64,000 bases of DNA from Labilibaculum sp. K2S (GCF_030372765.1 NZ_JAUCMW010000005.1:124001-188000), one strand, 5' to 3'. Counted from the stretch's first letter, positions 8,289 through 17,723 are shown. The notes: generated by a model from the letters alone, not told the origin. Numbers and translations: made by a program.

Positions 8289-9035
8289 ATGAAAAAGAGA
8301 ATTACGATAATGAACTCGCCGGTTGACGTGTTGACGATGAAGGAAACTCTTCATTTGATCGACGATTCGATTCGGGATAAAAAGCCAATTCAGCACATCG
8401 TGGTAAATGCGGCCAAACTGGTGCACATGCAAACCGATACCGAGCTATATAAATCGGTAGTTGCCAGCGATATTATTAATGCCGACGGAATGGCTGTTGT
8501 CTGGGCTTCCAGATTACTAGGGGAATCATTACCCGAAAGAGTTTCTGGTGTTGATTTGATGCAGGAACTGGTTATTTTGGCTTCCGAAAAAAAATACAAA
8601 ATCTTTTTCTTTGGCGGCAAAGAAGAAGTGGTATCCGAAGTGGTCCGAAAGTACACATCTGTTTTTGGAGAAGAAATAATTGCCGGTTTCCGAAATGGGT
8701 ATTTTGATAAAGATCAGGAAGGAGAGATTGCTGAACAAATTGCAGCATCAAATGCTGATATTTTATTTGTAGCCATAAGCTCTCCAACCAAGGAGATTTT
8801 TCTGAATACTTACAAAGATCAGCTAAAAGTGCCTTTTGTTATGGGCGTTGGCGGTTCGTTTGATGTGGTAGCCGGAAAAGTAAAAAGAGCACCCCTTTGG
8901 ATGCAGAACTCAGGTTTGGAATGGTTTTATCGATTCCTGCAGGAGCCCGGCCGAATGTGGAAAAGATACTTAACAACCAATTCTCTGTTTCTCTACTACA
9001 TATTTAAAGAACGAATTCAAAAATTTTTCAGATAA
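8289..9035 (+). CDS. WecG/TagA/CpsF family glycosyltransferase (GT26)
   Basis: A 248-aa inverting glycosyltransferase that adds a sugar to an undecaprenyl-diphosphate-linked acceptor at the cytoplasmic membrane. Family motifs are clear: NADGMAVVW at 64-72, a glycine-rich FFFGGKEEVV near 97-106, VGGSFDVVAGKVKRAP near 200, and the basic C-terminal membrane tail LEWFYRFLQEPGRMWKRY. Length is normal for the family. The ATG abuts repeat copy D. It precedes the initiating transferase by 143 bases, so it probably adds the second sugar of the repeat unit. Confidence 0.92.
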   Translation: MKKRITIMNSPVDVLTMKETLHLIDDSIRDKKPIQHIVVNAAKLVHMQTDTELYKSVVASDIINADGMAVVWASRLLGESLPERVSGVDLMQELVILASEKKYKIFFFGGKEEVVSEVVRKYTSVFGEEIIAGFRNGYFDKDQEGEIAEQIAASNADILFVAISSPTKEIFLNTYKDQLKVPFVMGVGGSFDVVAGKVKRAPLWMQNSGLEWFYRFLQEPGRMWKRYLTTNSLFLYYIFKERIQKFFR

Positions 9036-9038
9036 ACT

Positions 9039-9143
9039 CACACTTTATTTTTACTGAAGCAAGTGTGCATCTCAATTATAAAAAATACTCAACTCAGAAT
9101 ACAGACAGCCGTTGACCAACCATCAACTTGAAAAGCTGGCTGT
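9039..9143 (+). promoter_or_regulatory. Two hairpins in the leader of the initiating transferase gene
   Basis: The 143-bp gap contains CACACTT (9039-9045) pairing with AAGTGTG (9061-9067), and ACAGCC (9105-9110) pairing with GGCTGT (9138-9143), the latter followed by TCTTTT. They could work as attenuator or processing hairpins before the gene that commits sugar to the polysaccharide. Function is inference. Confidence 0.4.
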
Positions 9144-9178
9144 GGTCTTTTAAAATTTCACTTTAAAACCTTACAACC

Positions 9179-10582
9179 ATGATTAAAGGAAGAGAACAAA
9201 CCCTTGCACGTTTGAGTACTCTTATGCAAGTAGGTTTATCAGTTGCTTGTTATTGGGTGGTGGCATGGGCAGTTACTACCTATTTAAGACCGGTAAATAT
9301 TGATATTCACGATAATAATACAATTTACCTGCTGATTATTGCCATTTGGTACACTTTAATAAAGGAGCTGAATCTGGGTAAAATGCTACGGGTGAAAACC
9401 TACTCCGAATTGTTTGCCGAATATTTTGCCCTTGTTGTAATCAGTTCTGGATTGCTGCATTTAGGAAGCTTATTCCTTACTGATTCTGTACCAGCATTAA
9501 TTCTGGCTTTGTTTGCCTGCCTAAATCTTGTAGTGCTTTTTGGCTTTCGGATGTTAAGTTATTATCTATTCAAATTACTGAGAGGGAAAGGCTTTAATAC
9601 CAGAAATGTTTTAATTGTTGCCGATGATGAATCGTATCTGCACTTTATCGACCGAATGCTTTTTATTCGCGATTGGGGATACAATGTGTGGGCGATTATG
9701 TCGGATGGGAAACACATCAAAAATAAATACGAGTCGCACGTTCGGGTTTTGCATGAGCATTTTCAGCTAAGCGAAATTATCGATGCCAATGTGGTTGATG
9801 AGGTAATTTACTGCAAAGGAAAGTTTGATAACGAAGAGGTTCGTGCTCTGATTTATGCATGCTCCGAGGTAGGGGTTACATTCCGTGTTTATTCCGAATT
9901 GTTAAGTGTTGTTAGTCAGCGATCTCATCTCACTTATTTTAAAGAACTTCCTTTCCTTACGTTCGCCAACAATACGAAGAATTACTTTGCCCTTAAGGTA
10001 AAGGAAATGCTCGATTTCTTGTTTTCATTTGTTATTGTGGTATTGATTTCTCCTGTTTTATTAGCCATATCAGTGGCCATAAAAATTGAAGATGGAGGCT
10101 CTGTTTTTTTCCGTCAAAGTCGGGTAGGCTTGAATGGACGTATTTTTCATTGTCTGAAGTTTAGAACAATGGTTGAAAATGCTGAAGCCTTGCGGGTGAA
10201 GCTTGAAAATCAGAATGAGCAATCAGGGCCGGTCTTCAAAATTAAGAATGACCCGAGGGTAACCCGTGTCGGACGATTTCTTCGAAAAACATCTTTGGAT
10301 GAGTTGCCTCAGTTCTTTAATGTTCTCAGAGGCGAAATGTCGATTGTTGGTCCACGGCCGCCAATCCCTTCCGAAGTTCAGCAGTATCAACGCTGGCAAC
10401 GCCGGCGATTAAGCATGAAACCAGGAATTACATGTATCTGGCAAGTGTCTGGCCGCAATAATATTCCTTTCGAGGAATGGATGAAACTGGATATGCTTTA
10501 CATCGACACCTGGTCCTTAAAACTGGATTTAATACTATTTCTCAGCACCATTAAAGTTGTGTTCACTGGTGAAGGGCAATAG
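9179..10582 (+). CDS. Undecaprenyl-phosphate glycosylphosphotransferase (WcaJ-type)
   Basis: A 467-aa polyisoprenyl-phosphate hexose-1-phosphate transferase that starts repeat-unit assembly by moving sugar-1-phosphate to undecaprenyl phosphate. Four N-terminal hydrophobic segments lie in the first 130 residues, then a CoA-binding-like domain, then a membrane re-entrant segment (about 275-298). The catalytic domain has KFRTMVENAE, the basic NDPRVTRVGRFLRKTSLDE, SIVGPRPPIP and PGITCIWQVSGRN. This order is that of full-length WcaJ/PssY-type proteins. It heads the export part of the locus. The sugar (often glucose) is known for relatives, not shown here. Confidence 0.93.
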   Translation: MIKGREQTLARLSTLMQVGLSVACYWVVAWAVTTYLRPVNIDIHDNNTIYLLIIAIWYTLIKELNLGKMLRVKTYSELFAEYFALVVISSGLLHLGSLFLTDSVPALILALFACLNLVVLFGFRMLSYYLFKLLRGKGFNTRNVLIVADDESYLHFIDRMLFIRDWGYNVWAIMSDGKHIKNKYESHVRVLHEHFQLSEIIDANVVDEVIYCKGKFDNEEVRALIYACSEVGVTFRVYSELLSVVSQRSHLTYFKELPFLTFANNTKNYFALKVKEMLDFLFSFVIVVLISPVLLAISVAIKIEDGGSVFFRQSRVGLNGRIFHCLKFRTMVENAEALRVKLENQNEQSGPVFKIKNDPRVTRVGRFLRKTSLDELPQFFNVLRGEMSIVGPRPPIPSEVQQYQRWQRRRLSMKPGITCIWQVSGRNNIPFEEWMKLDMLYIDTWSLKLDLILFLSTIKVVFTGEGQ

Positions 10583-10628
10583 TTAATCTCAATATATTTA
10601 AACTAGAATCAACAAAAAAACCAAGACC

Positions 10629-11423
10629 ATGAATAAAAAATATTTATTTCTGATGAGTCTCATTTTAGTAATGAGTATCATTTCCTGTCGATCAAAAAAA
10701 GATTTGGTTTACCTGCAGGACACCGAAGCTGAGGTGTTGGCAAGTGAATTTACAACAAAAGTTCCCGAGTATCGGATCAAGACAAACGACAATCTGTTTG
10801 TGAGTATTAAATCCTTAAATCCAGAGGTGAATCAATTGTATAACCCTGCGCAAAGCGTTGGTGGAATGGGGGGAGCACAGCAATTATACAGTCAGCAATC
10901 CGACCAGTATTTAAATGGTTATCAGGTAGATTCAAATGGAAATATTTCTTTGCCAATTTTGGGTCATGTGGGAATTGCAGGACTTAGTCAGGCCGAAGCA
11001 CAAGCTAAGGTTCAGGAGAGGGCCGACGAATATTTAAAGGATGCCAGTGTTAAAGTAAAACTCTTAAATTACAAAGTAAGTGTAATGGGGGAAGTTGCTA
11101 CACCAGGTGTTTACTACAACTACAACAGCAGCTTAACTGTGCTGGAAGCCATTAGTATGGCGAATGGAATCACCGAATATGCAAAAATTGACCGTGTTTT
11201 GGTGATGCGGACCTCCGAGAAACAAAGTGAAACATTTCGTTTGGATTTAACAAAGAAGGATTTTCTAAAATCGAAAGCATTCTTTTTGCAGCCTAATGAT
11301 GTTGTATATGTGGAGCCTCACAGGATTAAAAATACGAATATGAATTCGGCCATTTATAGCTTGCTGCTATCAACAGTATCTACGGCAGTATTGATAACCA
11401 GTTTAATACTAACCAACAACTAA
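10629..11423 (+). CDS. Wza-like polysaccharide export outer-membrane lipoprotein
   Basis: A 264-aa protein with a lipoprotein signal (MSIISC, lipid cysteine C20), then the polysaccharide-export domain (about 45-140, YRIKTNDNLFVSIKSLNPEV) and an SLBB-type domain (VKLLNYKVSVMGEVATPGVY, about 142-161). A hydrophobic C-terminal segment (ends residue 264) takes the place of the amphipathic barrel helix of Wza and is usual in Bacteroidota. It would form the outer-membrane channel for the polymer. It is ten bases upstream of the Wzc-like gene when measured to the alternative TTG start, and 37 to the preferred ATG. One operon with it. Confidence 0.92.
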   Translation: MNKKYLFLMSLILVMSIISCRSKKDLVYLQDTEAEVLASEFTTKVPEYRIKTNDNLFVSIKSLNPEVNQLYNPAQSVGGMGGAQQLYSQQSDQYLNGYQVDSNGNISLPILGHVGIAGLSQAEAQAKVQERADEYLKDASVKVKLLNYKVSVMGEVATPGVYYNYNSSLTVLEAISMANGITEYAKIDRVLVMRTSEKQSETFRLDLTKKDFLKSKAFFLQPNDVVYVEPHRIKNTNMNSAIYSLLLSTVSTAVLITSLILTNN

Positions 11424-11460
11424 GCCATATTGCTTGGTGCCTGGCACAAAATTTATTTCA

Positions 11461-13848
11461 ATGAAATATGTAGATGAAGTAATGGATTATTTTGATCAAA
11501 AAGAGGGTCCGGATGTGAAGGAATTTCTTTATCGCCTGCTGTCGCAATGGAAGATGTTTGCTGTATGCGGAGCCTTGGGGATATTGTTGGCTTATTTTAT
11601 TAGCAAGTATTCGAATCCGGTTTACATGATGCGGAGTACTCTCTTAATTCATGTTGATGCAGGGGAAACCAGCGCACAAAGTATGTTTGATGCTTATAAA
11701 ATTCAGGAGAAAGCAAACATACAAAACCATTTAGAAATTCTAAAATCATATACCATTAACCGGAAGGCAATGAGAAACTTGGCTTGGAATCAATCCTGGT
11801 ATAAAAAGCAGTTGTTTTCCGACAGAGGTTTATATAGACATGAACCATTCGAAGTGCAGCAAATGGACGGGGATAATATAACCAACTTACCAATTTCCAT
11901 TGTTCAGATTGATGACAAATCCTATAAAATTAAAGTAGATGGGAAAGCCGATTATAAGGGTGATGAAGTACATGTTAAATTTGAAAAGAAAGCTTTTTTC
12001 GATCAGCCATTTAAGAACAACTACTTTCATTTTATACTTAAGAAGAAAGAAGAGGGAATTGATAAGAATGAAAATTATTTTTTCGTTTTCAACAATTTAG
12101 ATGAGCTTACTCTCGCGTATATGGAGAGTATGACTATTAGCGTAGCTGAGAAAAAGGCTGAATTGATTCATCTTCGAATTGATAATTCGGAACCCGAAAG
12201 AGGAGTGGATTATTTAAATGAATTGAATTGGGTTTACATTCAATTTGGTTTGATCGAAAAAAATAAGAAATCGGAAAGTACGGTACGTTTCATCGATTCT
12301 CAGTTAGAGGGAATTGTGGATTCTCTTCAAATGGCAGGTCAGAGTTTTAGCAATTTCAGATCAAAAAACAGAATTGTTGATTTGGGACAGGAAGCCGGCG
12401 TGATTGTAGCAAAAGTAGAGGAGCTTGAAAGTCAGTTGTCCAGGGCTCAAATTTCTTTGGATTATTATGAAAATTTGTTGCGTAATTTAGGCGATGTAAA
12501 TCAAATGAAACAAGTAATAGCTCCTTCCATAACAGGTGTTACAGATCCTTCGTTAGATGCATTGGTGGCTAAATTGACTGATTTGTACGGAAAACGGGAA
12601 GTGCTTTCTTATAGTGTTCAGGAGAAAAATCCGAGTTTGGTTATTCTGAATAAGGAAATTCAGTTAATTCAACAAAGTTTGGAGGAGAATCTTCAAAGCA
12701 TGGTGGCCAACTCTCGAATTGAAGTACAAAGTTTAAGCGGAAGAATGGAGACCGTTAAAGAGCAATTGGCCCGAATGCCCAAACATGAGCAAAAACTGGT
12801 TAGTATGAAAAGGAACTTCGATTTAAACAACGAACTTTATACTTTTCTACTGAAAAAACGTGCAGAAGCAGCCATTGCCAAAGCATCCAATGTGTCCGAT
12901 TCACAAATAATCGATCCGGCAAGATTGGCGACTATTGTTAAAATTAAGCCCAAAACAGCAATTAATTTACTAATTGGCATGTTTTTGGGAGTTGGTCTTC
13001 CTTTTTTAATCATTATTCTAAAAGAATTCTTTAATGATAATATCCAGAATAAGGAAGAAATTATGAAGAAGACTCAACTTCCTATTTTGGGGACTATTGC
13101 TCATAATAAATACAGCGAAGCAGTTCCGGTGTTTTATCATCCCCGATCGGCTATATCCGAGTCATTTAGAACCTTGCGGACAAATTTAACTTATGTACTG
13201 CCCAACAATCCGACTAAAATTATCGGAATTCATTCAACAATACCCGAAGAAGGAAAATCATTTGCTGCAGTTAATCTGGCTGCCATTGTTGCCATGAATA
13301 ATAAGAAGGTTTTATTGATTGGTGCTGATTTACGAAAGCCAAAAATTGAAATCGCTTTTGATTTGGATAATGCGCTTGGCTTAAGCACCTATTTAATCAG
13401 TCATAGCAAATGCAGCGAGATCATTCAGGAAACTAACATTAAAAACCTTCACTGTGTAAGCTCTGGACCTGTGCCTCCAAATCCGGCTGAGCTGCTGGAA
13501 AATGGAAGGTTTGAGCAATTGTTATGCGAAGTGGAAGGGAAATACGATTATATATTTATCGACAATGCGCCTCTTTCCATGGTAACGGATGGAATCATCA
13601 CAGGCAAATTTGCAGATGCTAATTTGTTTGTTCTTCGACGGGGATTCAGTCATCGGGAACAGATTAGTTTTGTGAATCAGTTGGCTGTAAAAGGCACTTT
13701 GTCGAACGTTTCATTGGTATTGAATGATGTTGCCATGAATGGTTATCAAGGCAAATCCTCAAGAAATACAAGTGGAAACGGATATTATTACGAAGACAGT
13801 TCGCCGGGAATAGTCCGAAGACTGTGGGAAAAAGTCTCCAGTAATTAA
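11461..13848 (+). CDS. Wzc/GumC-like polysaccharide co-polymerase with tyrosine autokinase domain
   Basis: A 795-aa inner-membrane protein controlling chain length and export. Wzz domain with a membrane segment near residue 32-50, a long periplasmic coiled-coil part (about 250-480), and a second membrane segment near 490-515. The cytoplasmic BY-kinase domain has Walker A STIPEEGKSFAAVNLA, Walker A' VLLIGADLRKP and Walker B YDYIFIDNAPLS. The tail holds a short tyrosine run (NGYYYED), likely autophosphorylated. I prefer the ATG at 11461 over the TTG at 11434, because it directly precedes a normal amphipathic start. Ends the locus, with a terminator just after. Confidence 0.92.
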   Translation: MKYVDEVMDYFDQKEGPDVKEFLYRLLSQWKMFAVCGALGILLAYFISKYSNPVYMMRSTLLIHVDAGETSAQSMFDAYKIQEKANIQNHLEILKSYTINRKAMRNLAWNQSWYKKQLFSDRGLYRHEPFEVQQMDGDNITNLPISIVQIDDKSYKIKVDGKADYKGDEVHVKFEKKAFFDQPFKNNYFHFILKKKEEGIDKNENYFFVFNNLDELTLAYMESMTISVAEKKAELIHLRIDNSEPERGVDYLNELNWVYIQFGLIEKNKKSESTVRFIDSQLEGIVDSLQMAGQSFSNFRSKNRIVDLGQEAGVIVAKVEELESQLSRAQISLDYYENLLRNLGDVNQMKQVIAPSITGVTDPSLDALVAKLTDLYGKREVLSYSVQEKNPSLVILNKEIQLIQQSLEENLQSMVANSRIEVQSLSGRMETVKEQLARMPKHEQKLVSMKRNFDLNNELYTFLLKKRAEAAIAKASNVSDSQIIDPARLATIVKIKPKTAINLLIGMFLGVGLPFLIIILKEFFNDNIQNKEEIMKKTQLPILGTIAHNKYSEAVPVFYHPRSAISESFRTLRTNLTYVLPNNPTKIIGIHSTIPEEGKSFAAVNLAAIVAMNNKKVLLIGADLRKPKIEIAFDLDNALGLSTYLISHSKCSEIIQETNIKNLHCVSSGPVPPNPAELLENGRFEQLLCEVEGKYDYIFIDNAPLSMVTDGIITGKFADANLFVLRRGFSHREQISFVNQLAVKGTLSNVSLVLNDVAMNGYQGKSSRNTSGNGYYYEDSSPGIVRRLWEKVSSN

Positions 13849-13860
13849 AAGAGTAAATAA

Positions 13861-13890
13861 ATGGCCTGAATAACAATTCAGGCCATTTTT
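13861..13890 (+). terminator. Rho-independent terminator after the exopolysaccharide operon
   Basis: Perfect 10-bp stem ATGGCCTGAA / TTCAGGCCAT with a six-base loop, followed by TTTT. It sits 12 bases after the stop of the Wzc-like gene and marks the end of the locus. Confidence 0.9.
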
Positions 13891-13964
13891 GTTCGTTAAT
13901 CATAGAGAAAGAATAAAAGAATTCTATATTTTTATAACTAATTGATACTTAAATTATTCTCTTT

Positions 13965-14375
13965 ATGATTATAGCTGTAGATTTTGATGGAACCATTGTA
14001 CATCATAAATATCCTGAAATTGGAAGTGAAATTCCATTTGCTGTGGAAAGTCTGATCGCATTGCAAAAGGAAGGTCATCAAATTATTTTATGGACGTACA
14101 GAACGGAAGAAAATCTTTACGAAGCTGTTGATTACTGTGAAAAAAGAGGTTTGGAATTCTACGCTGTGAACAGCAATTACCCTGAAGAGGAATTTGATGA
14201 CACCATCAGTCGCAAAATTTACGCTGATTTATACATTGATGACCGCAATTTTGGTGGATTACCGGAATGGGAGCACATATTCAGAAGCATTTCCACGCAA
14301 AATTCTATTTCGCATAAAGAATCCAAAACAAAAAAAATGTTTAGCCGGCTGCTCGATAAAATTTTTGATGATTAA
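13965..14375 (+). CDS. Small HAD-superfamily hydrolase (BT0820-like)
   Basis: A 136-aa minimal HAD phosphohydrolase. The nucleophile motif AVDFDGTIV is at residues 4-12, motif II is WTYRT near 45, and the acidic motif IYADLYIDDRN lies near 82-92. There is no cap domain, as in the small Bacteroidota group typified by BT0820. It is a monocistronic gene between the exopolysaccharide terminator and a convergent helicase gene. Substrate unknown. Confidence 0.8.
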   Translation: MIIAVDFDGTIVHHKYPEIGSEIPFAVESLIALQKEGHQIILWTYRTEENLYEAVDYCEKRGLEFYAVNSNYPEEEFDDTISRKIYADLYIDDRNFGGLPEWEHIFRSISTQNSISHKESKTKKMFSRLLDKIFDD

Positions 14376-14517
14376 TAAAATTTAGTCAGCTTATTCAATT
14401 GTATAAAAGTCTTAACAGTTAACTGCTAATATTTAGTTACTAATTACTTTTTCCACTAAATAACTAGCCAAAGATTTAAAGTTTCTCTTTATTAAAGAGT
14501 CAATAATCGAACTCAGA

Positions 14518-15825
14518 TTAATACGAAACCTGAATTTTAACTTTCTTCTTTTTAATGAGTTCGTTTTTAAGTTTCCGGGCCAATTTTTCGCCCATTCCTC
14601 TCTTTACCGCAACAAATGAAGAGTGATCGAGAACATCAATTTTCCCCAATTCCTCTTTTTTCAGATTTCCAACCTTACAAAAGAATCCAACCAAGTCAAT
14701 TTTATTTATTTTTTCTTTTTTACCCAAACAAATGTAAAGAGTCTCCCATTCAGGTTCTGCCGGTAATGGTTGATCTTCTGCCAGTTCAAGTACTTCAATG
14801 TTTTCAGGAATAAATTCCGGAGGTGTTTCGTCCTGAGCAAGTACCAGATAGGAAGTTCCTTCGGCATTCATTCTGGCTGTTCGCCCATTTCTATGTGTAA
14901 ATGCTTCTTCTACTCTTGGCAGTTGGTAGTGAATCACATTTTTAATTTCAGGAATATCCAATCCTCTCGAAGCAAGATCGGTAACAATCAGCAGGTAATG
15001 ACTTCCATTTCGGAATTTTAGAAGGGCTCTCTCCCGATCATCCTGTTCCAATCCGCCATGAAAAACATCACACTGAATGCCTTCATTTAAAAAATGTTTT
15101 CCAATTCGTTCCACTGCATCACGGTGATTACAGAAAACTAAGCTTGGCTGATTTCCCAAATGACAAACCAATTGAAAAAGAGTCGCTAATTTGTCTTTTT
15201 CTACAGATATTACTTTCTTTTGATCCAAAGCAATCGGTTTTGCATTGGGAATAAAATCCAACTCGATGAGCGAATTTAGTCTGGTAAAATCCGGAATATC
15301 AATATTATTGGTGGCAGAGGTCAATACCTTTTTAATTTTAGAAGGCAGAGCTAGTGTAACTTCCTTCATTTCTTTCTGAAAGCCTAATTCCAACGACTTA
15401 TCAAACTCGTCCAATATCAGAGTTTTGATATTTCTGCAATCAAAATTTCCTCTTCGAATATGATCTGCAATCCTTCCCGGAGTACCAATAAGCACAGCCG
15501 GAGGAGTTTTTAAATTGTTTTTTTCGGTCGACATTGGATGCCCGCCGTAGCAGCAATTTACCTTAAAATCAGTCCCCATACTTTTAAAAACACTCTCTAT
15601 TTGCAAAGAAAGTTCACGTGCAGGAGTTAAAATCAGGGTCTGAACAGCATCTGTTTCAGAATCCAGTTCAGCAAGCATTGGCAACAAAAAAGCTAAAGTT
15701 TTTCCCGACCCTGTTGGGGATACCAAAAGCAGATCGCTGTTTTTGGTATAGGCTTTTGCGCATTCCTTTTGCATCTCATTCAATTCCTGAATTGATAGCT
15801 TCTCTAAAATCTTTTTAGTATCCAT
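14518..15825 (-). CDS. DbpA-like DEAD-box RNA helicase (DEFD variant)
   Basis: A 435-aa ATP-dependent RNA helicase with a short C-terminal RNA-binding domain like that of DbpA, which acts in 50S ribosome assembly. Motifs in order: SPTGSGKT (36-43), TPARELSLQ, GTPGR, DEFD in place of DEAD (139-142), SAT (170-172), VTDLASRGLDI, HRNGRTAR. The C-terminal domain ends in a lysine-rich tail. A perfect -7 box (TATCTTTG on the minus strand, 15852-15845) lies between the first in-frame ATG (15864) and this one, which supports the start at 15825. The DEFD change keeps the catalytic acids. Confidence 0.88.
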   Translation of the reverse strand: MDTKKILEKLSIQELNEMQKECAKAYTKNSDLLLVSPTGSGKTLAFLLPMLAELDSETDAVQTLILTPARELSLQIESVFKSMGTDFKVNCCYGGHPMSTEKNNLKTPPAVLIGTPGRIADHIRRGNFDCRNIKTLILDEFDKSLELGFQKEMKEVTLALPSKIKKVLTSATNNIDIPDFTRLNSLIELDFIPNAKPIALDQKKVISVEKDKLATLFQLVCHLGNQPSLVFCNHRDAVERIGKHFLNEGIQCDVFHGGLEQDDRERALLKFRNGSHYLLIVTDLASRGLDIPEIKNVIHYQLPRVEEAFTHRNGRTARMNAEGTSYLVLAQDETPPEFIPENIEVLELAEDQPLPAEPEWETLYICLGKKEKINKIDLVGFFCKVGNLKKEELGKIDVLDHSSFVAVKRGMGEKLARKLKNELIKKKKVKIQVSY

Positions 15826-15844
15826 GTTTTTTGCTTGCATGGCG

Positions 15845-15852
15845 CAAAGATA
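15845..15852 (-). promoter_or_regulatory. Bacteroidota -7 box of the helicase gene
   Basis: TATCTTTG on the minus strand matches TAnnTTTG. Transcription would begin near 15838, leaving a 13-base leader before the ATG at 15825. It rules out the more upstream in-frame starts. Confidence 0.6.
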
Positions 15853-15988
15853 ACAAAAACTCAATGCCGGAAAGTTTGGGATCCCGAATAGTTCAAAATC
15901 CGCACAATTAAATCAACTTTTAATAACATATAGAGAACAAACAACGAATTATCTTCGATTACTTTCGGAAAAATTAATAATCAGGTAT

Positions 15989-16195
15989 ATGTATAGCGAA
16001 GGAATGTATCGAATCGAATTGATCAATTTATCGGGAGAGATCGTGTACTTAAGTTTAGGCTCGAAAAATCAGTTTTGTGAAGAAGAATTACCATGTAATT
16101 TACCTGATGAAGCTTATATGGTTCGAATAAGCGGCAATGATGATTATTTGTACGAGAGATTACTGCTTACTCAGGATTGTCAGGCATTTTCTTAG
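15989..16195 (+). CDS. Small protein resembling a stand-alone T9SS sorting domain
   Basis: A 68-aa protein. The pattern GMYRIELINLSGEIVYLSLG, then PDEAYMVRISGNDDYLYERL, follows the layout of the T9SS type A C-terminal sorting domain (strand, hydrophobic-x-G-x-V, PxGxYxVxI, K/R-rich last strand). It has no signal peptide and no passenger, and the N-terminal YPNP-type motif is missing. It might be a relic of a larger secreted protein or a small protein that reuses the fold. It is divergent from the helicase gene, and possible -7 boxes TATCTTCG and TACTTTCG lie 22-40 bases upstream. Similarity is by eye and moderate. Confidence 0.5.
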   Translation: MYSEGMYRIELINLSGEIVYLSLGSKNQFCEEELPCNLPDEAYMVRISGNDDYLYERLLLTQDCQAFS

Positions 16196-16280
16196 CACGA
16201 AATAGAGCTTTGGAATTTTTATTCAAGACTGAAAAGTTGTAGGTTTGTGAAACAAATCATATTACTTCAGACTTGTTGTT

Positions 16281-17723
16281 ATGCAAGGAAAAAAGCTACT
16301 CTCTTTTTATCGGAAACAAAAGAAATTAACTGAGCTGAAAGGTCTTTTCCCAGAGGTGTTTGCAGGAGATCAATTGGATATTCAGAAGCTTAAAATTTAT
16401 TTAGAATCTGACCAGTTAGTAGATGAATCGAATTATGGCTTAACATGGTTTGGAAAAGAGAATGCAGCAACGCAAGCCCGTGAAGAAAGTACGGATAAAC
16501 TGTTTTTTGATAAAGCAAAATCTGTTCAGCCAAAAACGACTCAAAATCAGTTTATAGAAGGTGATAATTTAGATGCCTTGCGCTTATTGCAGAAAGAATA
16601 TGCTGGGAAAATAAAGTTGATTTATATCGATCCACCCTATAACACGGGTAATGATTTTGGTTATAATGACCGTTTTAAAATCCGATCGAATCAGTATTTG
16701 GAATTTTTGAATGGTACCGGCATTGAACGGGTTGATTTTGGGCTGAAAAATCAGATTGAAAGCGGGGAAGTTCATACCAATTGGTTGAACATGATTTATC
16801 CGCGACTGATTTTATCCCGACAGCTGTTAACCAATGATGGTGCAATTGCCGTTTCTATTGACGAAAGTGAGAAGGCTAATGTGCAGCTGATTTGCAATGA
16901 GGTTTTTGGAGAGGATCATTTCGTTGGATGTTTCATCTGGATCAATCGAACGAACTCCAATGTTTCGGGTAATTTATTTGCTGCAAATCATGAATATATA
17001 TTACTCTATGCTAAAAATGCAAAGGAAGTAAAGTTGAAAGGTGAACGTAAGGATTTATCCAATTATTCAAATCCTGATAACGACCCCAATGGAGATTGGA
17101 TTCCTGATAATCCCTCGGCGGCAAGCGGTAACTCCAATTCCCGTTTTGTGATTACAAATCCCTTTACAAAAGAGGAATATTTACCTCCATCGGGACGATA
17201 TTGGGCTTTTTCGAAACAGCGGGTTACCGAGTGGTTCGACTCAGGAAAATTGATTTTTCCCAAAGAGGAAGGCAAACGCTTTTTGTTGAAAAAGTACAAG
17301 TCGGAACTCAAGAGTATTTTTAATCCCATCTCATCGGTTATTACTGATATTCCAACAAGCAAAGGAACCCGGGAGCTGAAAGAATTATATCCGGAAGGAT
17401 TGCCGTTTAAATATCCAAAACCAACTGATTTACTACTTGTGATTTTGGAGCAGTTAAGCGAAGATGAGGATTTGATTTTGGATCTTTTTGCCGGCTCAGC
17501 ATCAATGCCTCATGCTGTTTTCAAACTAAACGAAAAGCAATCCACTAAACGACGTTTTATTTGTGTTCAGAATACAGAAATAGTAAAAGAGGATTCGGAT
17601 GCAGGTAGAATGGGTTTTTCTACCATCTCAGATCTGGCAAGAGATCGGATCGTAAGAGCCGGAAAACTGTATCCTAAGCCTGATACTGGGTTCCAATTTT
17701 ATAGAATTGAGAAATTAAAATAG
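16281..17723 (+). CDS. Orphan Mod-type DNA adenine methyltransferase
   Basis: A 480-aa protein of the beta-class N6-adenine methyltransferases, with the catalytic motif DPPYNTG at 117-123 ahead of the AdoMet motif DLFAGSAS (about 399-406). The N-terminal helix and ENxxxD/NLDALRLLQ segment fit Mod subunits of type III restriction systems, though these are usually longer (over 600 aa). No Res helicase-nuclease gene is adjacent; neighbours are a small protein and threonine dehydrogenase. It is therefore probably a solitary methyltransferase or a remnant of a lost system. Recognition sequence unknown. Confidence 0.85.
   Translation: MQGKKLLSFYRKQKKLTELKGLFPEVFAGDQLDIQKLKIYLESDQLVDESNYGLTWFGKENAATQAREESTDKLFFDKAKSVQPKTTQNQFIEGDNLDALRLLQKEYAGKIKLIYIDPPYNTGNDFGYNDRFKIRSNQYLEFLNGTGIERVDFGLKNQIESGEVHTNWLNMIYPRLILSRQLLTNDGAIAVSIDESEKANVQLICNEVFGEDHFVGCFIWINRTNSNVSGNLFAANHEYILLYAKNAKEVKLKGERKDLSNYSNPDNDPNGDWIPDNPSAASGNSNSRFVITNPFTKEEYLPPSGRYWAFSKQRVTEWFDSGKLIFPKEEGKRFLLKKYKSELKSIFNPISSVITDIPTSKGTRELKELYPEGLPFKYPKPTDLLLVILEQLSEDEDLILDLFAGSASMPHAVFKLNEKQSTKRRFICVQNTEIVKEDSDAGRMGFSTISDLARDRIVRAGKLYPKPDTGFQFYRIEKLK

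Noticed and set aside
9179..13848. Wzx flippase or Wzy polymerase in the locus
   Set aside because: No protein with 10-14 membrane segments is present in the window; these genes may lie to the left of it.
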